DNA from: Glandiceps talaboti
Lineage: Eukaryota > Hemichordata > Enteropneusta > Spengelidae
Assembly: GCF_964340395.1 (NCBI RefSeq)
Contig: NC_135557.1
Span: forward strand, 18,673,625-18,737,624
Direction of reading: 5' to 3'
DNA: 64,000 nucleotides
Positions within the stretch are counted from its first letter, which is position 1. The number at the start of each line of letters is the position of its first letter. The translations under genes and the position numbers were made by a program. The notes beneath the pieces were generated by a model. That model was not told the origin of the DNA. It did not search any database and saw only the letters and a program-made list of their open reading frames with translations. Below, piece by piece: positions 1 through 11,800 of this stretch.

Positions 1-36
1 ACTTGTCAGCTGATAGGGAAACACTTAGTGGAGGAA
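1..36 (-). CDS. Gene B exon fragment: start of next Ig domain, cut by window edge
   Basis: Thirty-six bases up to an AG acceptor that match the first bases of the gene A Ig 4 exon (39914-39949), followed upstream by matching intron sequence. The rest of the exon lies outside the window. Confidence 0.75.
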
Positions 37-3000
37 CTGAAAAAACAATAAGTTTGGCTACAAATATGTGAAACCATCATAATCATGGACGACAGATGAA
101 GCCCGGTTATTAATAGCGCAATCGTCGCGAGTTAAATAATGATCTATTGGATAAATTACATAGACATGTACTGTATCAAATTTGAAGTAATTTTACATAA
201 GATATTGCCTAACAACCACAAATTATTAAACATGCAAGTAATTCATTAAGATTCTGAGCTAAGCTATACTGCATCACCAAGGTATGCGCCAAATTATATG
301 AAATATATAAAATTTAAAACTTGCTTTCTGAAACATTCCATAATTTAAAAAAAAAATACATACGTACGTCCGTTCGTGCTTGGTTACATGCATACATACG
401 TGCGTTTATACGTATAACCAGCCAGCCAGACAGCCAGCCAGACAGACAAAGAGACAGATATTTATGGCAAAGTCGAAATAATTATTTTCTTAACACTCAA
501 CACAAAATTGACAATTTGTATAATGCAAAAATCATTTATTCGTTACCAAAAAGATTCAAAATTTAGCTTGTGTATTGAAGTAAAGTGTGCACAAACTATT
601 ATACTCACAGTAGACATTGATTCCTTGGTTTGCTGACTCTACGTTTGTATTCATAGCAAATTGACTGTTTCTTGCATGACATTGAAATTGTACACCATTG
701 TGAGATTGACTTAAGGTGATATGTAGTTCCTGTCTTGTTTTTTCTCCACCATTGTGACTCCCACTGGTTGTGAAAGTCTTTATGGTTTCCGTTGGAGTAC
801 TTGTCAGAGATACATCATCCTTAAACCAAGATATGTCAGCATGTGGATTACTACTTTCTGTTTGACAGACCAATATCAAGACATCACCACTCTTAACAGG
901 ATTAGTGTACCCAGTAAGTGTCACAGAGGATGGTTTGACTAGATTTAAAAGAAACCGAAAACAATTATCATCATTATGGAAACATATGTTATCATCATGT
1001 TCCTGCATTCCATAATTCACGAACACAATTAATTTCGTCTTTCACAAAACTACAGTGAAGGCACCATTTCAGAAAATTACACATCTTGTTTTGCACTCAA
1101 TTAAATCATTTAAATCTTTTCATTTTTTTATAAATTGATAATGTCATATTTACAACTAACTGCGTTACACATATAGTCAACATACGATGCACTGTGTTCT
1201 CGACTACAGACTATACTTGATAATCTATATACAATACACTGTTATTACTTTGGTGCCAGATTGTACTTCATTTGTATTCTACTTACAATACACTGTGATC
1301 TCTTTGATGGCAGACTGTACTTGATTTGTACTGTAATAACTATTCTTTGCTTTACACTGGTACCGTGCTCCATTGTGACTTGGCTTTAGAATGATATTCA
1401 ACTCCTGTGTTCTTTCTTTCCCATTATGTTCACCATTAGAATCCTGTACAGTATTTGTACTCTCACCATTACCACTATTCCATGGACTACCATTCTTATA
1501 CCAGGATATCTCAGCTGCTGGATTACTACTTCCTGTTGTACAAGTCAGAGTTAATGTCTCATCTTCTTTTCTAGGTGATGAATATCCACTGATAGTTACA
1601 GATGTGGGAGGAACTGAAAGGTTTATTTTAAAAAAAAATATTTGTTTAACATATACAAATCATGTTTTACTCTCTGGGCCAATAATACACATAATGACAT
1701 AAAATATATAAACAACAAGTCATTGGGAATGACATAGCCCCCGCTATGATTGGGTTTTAAGGAACTGGCAGTTTATGTTGTCATTTTCTTGATATCTCTA
1801 CTCTGATCACGCAACAGCACTTGTGAACCTAAATCAAACAGACTTAGATAGTTTGTGTCTGTTCGTTGGACGTGGAACATGCCTACTCATGTTGTGTCTT
1901 CTCGTTGGACATGGGACATGCCTACTCTTCAAGATGACATGATGGAACAATAAAGGATGGGTCGGGTATGGGGGTGGGGCCTGTTCATGCATGTCTGAGT
2001 TATGGCTTTGGACATAAAACTGTGTCAACAAAATCGCTGCCAGGTAACCATATCGGATTGTATCACAACGAAAATGGATATGCACATGTGTGTCATAGAA
2101 CACTGTGCTAATACCAACTTTAAATGAGATCTGTTTAAGCATGTCTGAGTTATGGCTTTGGACATTGAAAATTCGCAAACAAAATGGCTGCCATGCAGCC
2201 ATATTGGCTCGTATCACCACGGAAATGGATATGCACATGTATGTCATAGAACACGGTCCTGTGGTCCTAATACCAACTTTGAATGAGATCTGTTCAAGCG
2301 TGTCTGAGTTCTGGGTTTGGATATGGAAAATTCGCAAACAAAATGGCTGCTAGGCGGCCATATAGGATTGTATCACCACGGAAATGGATATGCACATGTA
2401 TGTCATAGAACACGGTCCTGTGGTCCTAATACCAACTTTGAATGAGATCTGTTCAAGCGTGTCTGAGTTCTGGGTTTGGATATGGAAAATTCGCAAACAA
2501 AATGGCTGCTAGGCGGCCATATAGGATTGTATCACGACAACAGTGAATATGCACATGTATATCATAGAACACAGTCCTAATACCAACTTTGAATGAGATA
2601 TGTTCAAGCATGTCTGAGTTATGGCTTTGGAAATGGAAAATTCACAAACAAAATAGCTGCCATGCAGCCATATTGGATTGTATCATGATGAAAATGGATA
2701 TGCACATGTATGACATAGAACACGGTCCTAATACCAACTTTGAATGAGATCTGTTCAAGCATGTCTGAGTTATGAGTTTGGACATGGAAAATTCGCAAAC
2801 AAAAAGGCTGCTAGGCGGCCATATAGGATTGTATCACGACAACAGTGAATATGCACATGTTTGTCATAGAACACAGCAGAGGAGGCTGGAAGGGGTGCAG
2901 AGCATGATGGGTAAACACAACTGTGAAAGCTCATTACGCAGCGAGCCGCCATTGTGTACACTTCGATGTGTGGTACGTTTACAGTGGTGGTTGGCTCAGT

Positions 3001-3680
3001 GCTCACCAGCCGTATTTTGGGGCATTTTCAACTCGCCGTAACTTTCACAACAATTCATGATTTTGGATACTTTAAAAGCGAAAATCTCGACTCCGTGCTA
3101 TAAGAATCGATTTCGGAATTATTGATTGGATTACTGTGATTTTTCGGCGATTTCATGAAGAATACCTGACTCCGCTAGCTAAGGTCGGAAATTTCGGCCC
3201 GGTTTTTCACCCAAAATTTACAAATGTTGCAAAATAGATGTATTCTTGTGTACTTTTAAATGGCTATTGTTAGAAATAGACAAGGTCTGTTCAAGATTTT
3301 CGGTAGCAAGCGGGTGATCCGACCTAGAGTCGAAGGTGACCTCCATTGACAAGTGATGTGAGTGACAGGCGAGCTTCTCACAACTTGCTCAACTACTACA
3401 GTAATTAAAATCACCGTTCCATTTTCATCATTGACCCTACACGAAAGGGTCTGTTTTCGCACATGTTGAGATATTTTCAAGTTAAATGTAACTTGCCAAA
3501 TTCGATATCACCCTGCAATCGTGTGTAATAGTGACACCAGAATAAAGGCAACTCGCGTAAGCAGGTCGTATTTTTGAGTGCAGCAGTGTCCTGAGTACAG
3601 CGCCTCGACTTTACTCAGTCTACCTAACTAAAACGTTAGATGTCTACCTACCAAAATACAAACATTTGCTCAAAACATAA

Positions 3681-3719
<39 letters not shown>

Positions 3720-3748
3720 ATATATAAATATATAAATAAATAAAATAA

Positions 3749-3803
<55 letters not shown>

Positions 3804-6800
3804 ATACAATAACAACAAGACGTTGGCCTTTTTATTATAAAGTTTTCTATTGCCATAAATTGTGCGAGTCTCTCAGTTTCGCATATTTTAATCCGACATG
3901 GTTTTGCTCACTTGTCTGGCAACGCGACAAACATGTGTAGCGAAATGTGTTCAGGCTACGTAAATTGTGGTAACGTATGATGAGGTATTTTTGATCATGT
4001 AAGCATTGCGAAATATTATATAACTAGCAAGGTAGATGTAATATATGCAATTTTGAGCTGGAATGACGAAATTTGTAGATACCGACATATAACCTTTGAT
4101 ATTTTGAGTGATTGGCATGAAAGCCATGTGAAAAGGAAAATATTCACTACATGGATCCGTATTAATACGAGTGTTTTCTGAACATATTAAAGCTTAGACA
4201 TAAAATAGGCCTTGGTTCGAGGTCCCAATATTGTCTATCATACAAATTTGTAATACATGACGTTGCTGTACATTAATTTCTTTAACAATTAGTTTGTAAG
4301 ATGTAAGCTAAATTATTTCTTAAGAAAGTGGTTTACGTTAAATTACATTCAGGTCTTTTTCTCACACAAGACAAATTTATAGAAGTCAACACAGAGATGG
4401 TTTAATACGAAACAAAATGTAACATGAAGAACAGAAGAAAGTCCAGATTTGGCACAGCAAATCGACTAGCCATAGCGACGAATCTGAAAATAAACAGAAA
4501 AATGACTTGATAAGAGTGAAAAGGGCAATATTCTAAGGATACAAGAGAAAATGCTGAAAATTAGTGTTACGGGTATAACGATCATTACACGAAACGAGAG
4601 TGTCAATAAGCACACCCGGCCAGCAAGTGTAGGACAGCCGTCAACAGCCAAGCCACTTCGCGTGTTATATGCATGTATAGTATACGTACGCACATACGTA
4701 CTCACAATGGGTCGCCATCTTGAAAACATCCAAAATCAACAAAAAGTAATGACAATTTATACACATTATAAAGTGGGGTATTCGGGAGATCGCTGCAGAA
4801 CCACGAAATTCATGACAATAATTAATAGAAAAGTGACAAAAGCATACATAGAAACATAATTTTGTGTTAAAACGACCGAGGTGAAATACCCGGAAATGTA
4901 GATATCGATAACATTGACTTGTCGAGTACCAAAGTTTGTGTTCGTTTTAGACACGTTATAAAAACTGAAAACACGATTACCATGTTGCATTACACTCGTA
5001 ATGGTCATTTAAAAAAATAGTGATCGTCTGAATGAAAGAATAATGGCACAAATGGTAATAAAACGGATAAAAGCATGAGATACTCACTGAGGTCATCAGC
5101 GTATGCTCTATCGCGAAACGGTCACATGGGTATCACGTGAGACCCTTCCGGCCTCCTCTGAACACAGTCCTAATACCAACTTTGAATGAGATCTGTTCAA
5201 GCATGTCTGAGTTATGGCTTTGGACATGGAAAATTCACAAACAAAATGGCTGCCAGGCAGTCATATTGGATCGTATCATGATGAAAATGGATATACAAAT
5301 GTATGACATAGAACACGGTCCTAATACCAACTTTGAATGAGATCTGTTCAAGCATGTCTGAGTTATGGCTTTGGACATTGAAAATTCACAAACAAAATGG
5401 CTGCCAGGCGGCCATATCGGATCGTATCATGAAACAAATTGACGTGCATATGTATGCCATTGTATGTTGCTCCTGTACCAAGTTTGAAAAAAAAAATAAG
5501 TCCAGGCATCTCCAAGAAACGGCTCTTGACAGACGGACTGACGGACAGACGGATACACAGACGGATGGAACCCAATCCTTAAGTCCCCGTCCCGGACTTC
5601 GTCCGGTTGGGACTAATAAGTACTATACAATAAACAATATGACTAGGTGTGGAGTTTAGTTTTTTAAATTACAGTACTAGTGTAGGACACATGTACAATA
5701 TATAAATTTGTCAGGTTAATGAATATATAGACAGTGTTCAAGTCAAAGAATTAAAGAGTAATAGGATTATCTATTATTAAATCAATATGGCTGTTTAGTT
5801 ACATAAAGAAAATATAAACGTATGTGACTCATTAATTTAGATGAGTTTCATAGCAAAAGTTTATATCGCCAAATTAGTAAAACAATTACTTAATATGTAA
5901 ATAGAGCTCTCATATAAACTTTACTTGTATCTCTGCACATTCCAAAGGTTTATTTAGTGAGCTGCAGATTCTTGATATATTCAAATTTAACAAACTTAAC
6001 TTTGCATTTTCATGATTTACGACTTATTGAAGAACAAGTTATCTCACCATCTTACAGATTATTGCACTCCATTAGTTCATGATTACAGTACTGGGTTCAT
6101 GATTAGGGGAAATCTCCTTCTATCAAGCTACAGTAATTAATACGTACTGAGGCAAATTTGCAATAACTTACAGGTATAGTGTTTGGGCACAGTCTACCAC
6201 CTGGCATCAGATCATGATTCACTTAACAATACACTCATTTAAAGACTATATCCATTAATTGTATTTTGTGTATTTAATTACCTGTCTATTTGTTCTGTAT
6301 TTATATTCATTTTACACTTCCCGCTAGTTACTAAGATTTAAGTGTAACTTTATAACATTCCAATATTTATTCAGACTCGGCTAGCATTATGCTATATTTC
6401 TGACTCTCATTACCTAATAACATGTATCTACTTTATATTAGAACTGTACTTTTTTTATATATTGGTAAGAAACTGTATATATTGTTTAATTTATGGGAAA
6501 AGCAATACTATTTTAATTATAAAAACCGACTTTTTTATTCTTTAATTCTTTTGTTTTAAAAAAGTTTACAGTTTGTTATTTATAGAAACGAAAATACTAA
6601 AATTATTCTGCTGTAACAAATCGCTGTCCAACTATTTATAAATTTGATTGAAATTAGCAGGAGAAATTCACACTGATTTTAAGTACATATTCAAAGAGAG
6701 GAAAATATTTAACCAAACATAACATTAACATTTAAAGTATATTCTTTCAATATGACGATGACTTGTAACGTTGGTAAAATTAGTGTAAGCATAACCTTCG

Positions 6801-8710
6801 AATCAATGTACTAGTATGTCTAACATTGTTGTTATCTTCCGACATAGTAAAAGTCAATACCACAGCAAAATATAAACCATAATGCATTCAATACTTACAG
6901 TAGACAGTGAATGTCAGTTCACATTCCGATGGATTAGATAGAACATCATTGGTGACTTTACATGTGTATGTTGCTGTGTTGTCACTCTTACCAATTGATA
7001 AGTCATATGTTCTTTCAATAGTATTACCATTGACTGATTGTGTTGGTGGCAATGGACTTGATGCCTCATTTTTATACCACTGTACTATAGCTGTGGGTTT
7101 ACCATCAATAACTTCACATGTTAGAGTTACGCCAGTGTTAATAAGATGATAAGAAGGTGTCCCAGAATGAGGAGATGGAGACCGAGTACAGGTTGGTTCA
7201 CCAGGGGGGTCTGATAAAATAATGTTTGAGTGAATAGTTAGAATATAGCAGTAGTCACTCTTTCTATCGATTTGAATGTAACTGTAATTAGTCAATTATT
7301 ACTAGATACACACTGACAATCCCATAGTCTTTTTACACATCGAGACATAGTCGGACATATTGTTTGTCGAAAGAGGCTGTGTACGGATGCAAAACGGAAG
7401 TAACAAAATAGCGCCCCTCTTCTTACAGCAACAAAAACGGCATCTCTTCTTCACCACTTTTTCTTCCGAGCTCACACACCTCCAATCTTCCGTTCAAAGC
7501 AGTCTTGGCTCCCTTGGTAATACCAGCGCACGTCATCAGTTGTTGGGCGTCCGACGAGACTGGGTGTCGTTGACATTCCCTTAGGTGAAACATAGAGCAC
7601 AAACTATACCTCTGTTTAGTTGTATAATTATGAAGCAAAGTGTAGAAGAGTAATCACAGTGTTTTTGCAGGAGCTTATTCTAGAGTCGACACAAGATTGA
7701 ACTGCGGGACAGAACTCCGCACATCTCTCTAGACCCTCTTTGATTCTGTCCCTGTATTAACCATTTCACCTCTAACATACCACTTTAAGAGCAGAATATA
7801 AATGACGTTATTATATTGGGATTGTACAATTAACAATAACCCGAAATAGAACTATTCACTTTATGTTTGACTATTTACGTAATTATGAGCTTGGTACCGG
7901 TCTCACTATATAACGTACCTAAGCCTGCTTCAACTTTAGCCAATAACATTGCCAAACTATTTATATCAAATAAAACCGCAATTCAGGAATAATATATTTT
8001 GTAACGAAACACTAGCTTTAGCAAAGGAAAAAGCATTTATATTGTGACATGTTACATTTGCAGCATAACATTCACGATCACATGGTGACCATTTTGTCCA
8101 ATACTTTTGATTATAATTCACTGAGAGTGAAATAAGGATGTATGTATATACTCACAGTTCACAGTAAGTGTAGCAGGGTTAGATGTAGCTGTTGTACCAT
8201 AACCATTATCAGCTACACATCTGTATTCACCATCATCACTCCTAATAATGTTATGTATAACTAATGATCCACCAGTTACAGTATACTTTGGTAAGTTGGT
8301 TTGTAAGACACTACCATCCTTTGTCCAGGTGAAAGTAGGGGTTGGATCACCATCAGCCTGACAGGATAATGTTACAGATGATGTCCCTTCATTTGGTGAC
8401 ATACTTGACGGATGGCGAGTTATTGATGGAGGAACTGTATACGAAAGACATTTATATGACACATAATTAATCATACACGCGCCAAGGTTGCTCCTGGTCT
8501 TTAACATATTGTTTATAAAAATCTACTATACCCTTTTTAGCTGTAACCAATTAGACCGTGAACTATGAGAACTTAATGCGCGGCATCACGAACACTGTCT
8601 TTTTATTAGTTCTGTTTGATATACATGTGCTCGTTACAAAGAGAGATTACGATTTACCATGAAAAACCTTTCATGAAAATATTGCATAGAGTGTCTGAGA
8701 AACAGCAACG

Positions 8711-8805
<95 letters not shown>

Positions 8806-11800
8806 AACGACGACGACGACGACGACGAAACCATATTGATAATTTCACATTTAGATTATTTCTTTATACATAACTAGTCTATTGACATACATGCCTATAA
8901 TTACCTTAGACCACTTGTTCTGTGCAAGGTGTATTTGATAGTAATTCTTTCAGAGACCAGTGGGTTTGGAAGCTTAGAGTACCATGTACAGAAATGCTGT
9001 GTGAATTGCAATTAGCTTGAGACAATAGTCATGAATATTCATTACCCCGTATCTCTCTTTGTTGTAAGACAGCTTATCCTGGTGCATTTTGGGATAGCAT
9101 CATGTTTGTAGTTTTAGACAAAGCATGGACAAAAGGATATATGCATGTACGTGCTATAAGTTTGCCTAAAAAGTGAACTAGTTTTCAACAAATCAAGCAA
9201 TTGTGGTGGCAGGAATGGCTTGAAGAATATAGCTAGTAGAGACCAAACGGCTGATAAATGAAAAGGACCTTGTTTTAAGATATGTTTCCTTGTTTTGTAT
9301 GGTAAGTACAGATTCCTGTTCTACAAATGTAAAAACTAGTCAATGGACATGCACTTGTTCTATTTTCTGATTTGAGAGTTTCAAGAGCTGTTACAGTAGC
9401 TGTTTCTATATCTTTTATTTCATGATTTGAGGGAAACAGCTTGGCTATTTTATGCCAGCATATATGTGCAATATTGTGCTGCCTTCCAATATATGTAGTA
9501 TGTTTTTTCTCTGCTATATAAACATTAACAAATACATGCATGATTCACTTACCTTATGCTTGTCATACCGATCGAGACGAGTAACTTATTTGAAATGAAT
9601 GTGATTGAAAATAAAAAAAAATAAAGAATGTGATGGAAAATTTTCAGTCACAAAAAGAAATGCATATGGTGATGTAAAAATACGCAAGACCAAATTGAGA
9701 AAACAGGAACTTGAAATATGTTATATTCTAATATATTTGAACATAAATTTCCTTTCAGAAAACAGCTTAGAGATACCTAACTGTCTGGACAACTCAAACC
9801 ATGGATAAATCCACCTTTTTCCAGCTGTCCCTCCAGATCATCCAAAGTGAAAAAGGAATGAGTGATCACAATTTTCCAGAAGAGTTTGTCCAGTATGTAC
9901 AAAGTCAAAGACAAGTCATCTGGAATTTACAATGACATCAAATTTTAAACAAAAAACCCAGAGTTCAGCCAAGGACTATTTTTAAGCAAATCTATCTGCT
10001 ATTTGACCAATTTAATACTTGTGTTCAGAGAGGTATTTTAAAACTTGTTGTTTCTAAACATACATTTTTCAGTAAATAAAAGTTTAAAAGGATGAAAGTT
10101 TGGTTTTTATTTAGTATTAACAAAATTCTTTTTCTTGTCTCAAGAATTAATTTTCCAGAATATTCTTGGGACATTAATTAATTTTCCAAGTCTAGAAAGT
10201 GTGTAGAAATTCAATGCTGGCCTATAGAAACCTATACGCTGACCTATAGACATCTATAGGCTCATATATGTCTATAGGCTGGCCTATAGAAACCTATAGG
10301 CTGACATATAGACATCTATAGGCTGGACTACAGAAACCTATACAAATGTAGGCTGGCCTATAGAAACCTATAGGTTGACCTATAGAAACTTTTAGGCTGA
10401 CCTATAGATGTCTATAGGCTGGCCTATAGAAACCTATAGATACCTATAGACTGGCCTATAGAAACCTATAGGCTGACCTATAGACATTTATAGGCTGGCT
10501 TATAGAAACCTATAGGCTGGCCTATAGAAACCTATAGGCTGGCCTATAGGAACTTATAGGCTAGCCTATAGAAACCTATAGATACCTATAGACTGGCCTA
10601 TAGAAACCTATAGGCTGACCTATAGACATCAATAGGCTGGCCTATAGAAACCTATAGGCTGGCCTGTAGAAACCTGTAGGCTGACCTATAGAAACCTATA
10701 GATACCTATAGGCTGGCCTATAGGAACCCATAGGCTAGCCTATAGAAACCTATAGATACCTATAGACTGGCCTATAGAAACCTATAGGCTGACCTATAGT
10801 CATCTATAGGCTGGCCTATAGAAACCTATAGGTAAAACGTCCCAATTCTCTACAGGATCCTATAGGCCGGTCTATAGACATGTCTATAGGCCGCCTATAG
10901 GATATTTCTGTAAGGGTAGTCGTTTCGCCCCAGCGGTTTGGTCGTTTCGCCCCATAGGTTTGGTCGTTTCGCCCCATGTGGTAAACAATGGTTATGGGTT
11001 AGAATACGCAGTTTTGAGACAGTGCTTTCCCACGATCGAAACATTACGGCCACATTCGTAAAACAAATTACGGTATTTTTTTCAGTTTACTACGTAGTAT
11101 CTCCTGTTACTAAACCAAGTAATAAACGCAAAAAAATCGACCAGTCCCACTAAACTAAATTCTCACCAATGTATCTATACTTTGACCATAGACACTTTAT
11201 AGTGTGAACACTTTGAATGCGGCTGCACTGAACGCACTTGTGTACAAGCACAGATAAAGGATACAAAAATTCGTAACGCATTTTGTTTCAAGGTGTGAAT
11301 GGGTATCATACACATCTGTACGCTTATAAATCTTTCGGAGGAACTCCACAAAGCTCATGTTTCAAACTTTATTTTGAACTAAAAAAGCAAGTGAGGCTTT
11401 TTGCGGAACAAGAAACACATGATGTTTGAAATCGGTGCAATCGGTGTTCTACGTCTGGTTGTAAAAGACCTAAAAGAAAATGCGTCGATGCTATCGGTGT
11501 TCTACGTCTTGTTAAAAGACCAAAAAGAAAAAGCGTTAATGGGCCAGAACAATATGTGACAAAGGTGTTACGTTTCTGTTCTATATCCTTCGCCGATAAT
11601 AGATCCGCGTGATGACGGCAAAACCCTGTTTATCATATCTTAGTACGATGTCTCTTGTCAGACTTATGTAGCATGTGTAGTGGAGTGACCAACGTTTGCA
11701 TTTCGTTAGTTTCCGTGAATTAGTACGAAAGACCACCTTATTAAAGACTCATTTGAAATAGCAATCGAGAATTATGATCGACATCATGAAATTAAAAGAC

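Noticed and set aside
8616-8873. Poly-Gln/poly-Arg protein
   Set aside because: CAA/CGA microsatellite in a gene B intron with no splice or homology support.
9275-9541. 88-residue minus-strand frame in a gene B intron
   Set aside because: No known motif and no counterpart noticed in gene A; could be repeat-derived, not annotated.
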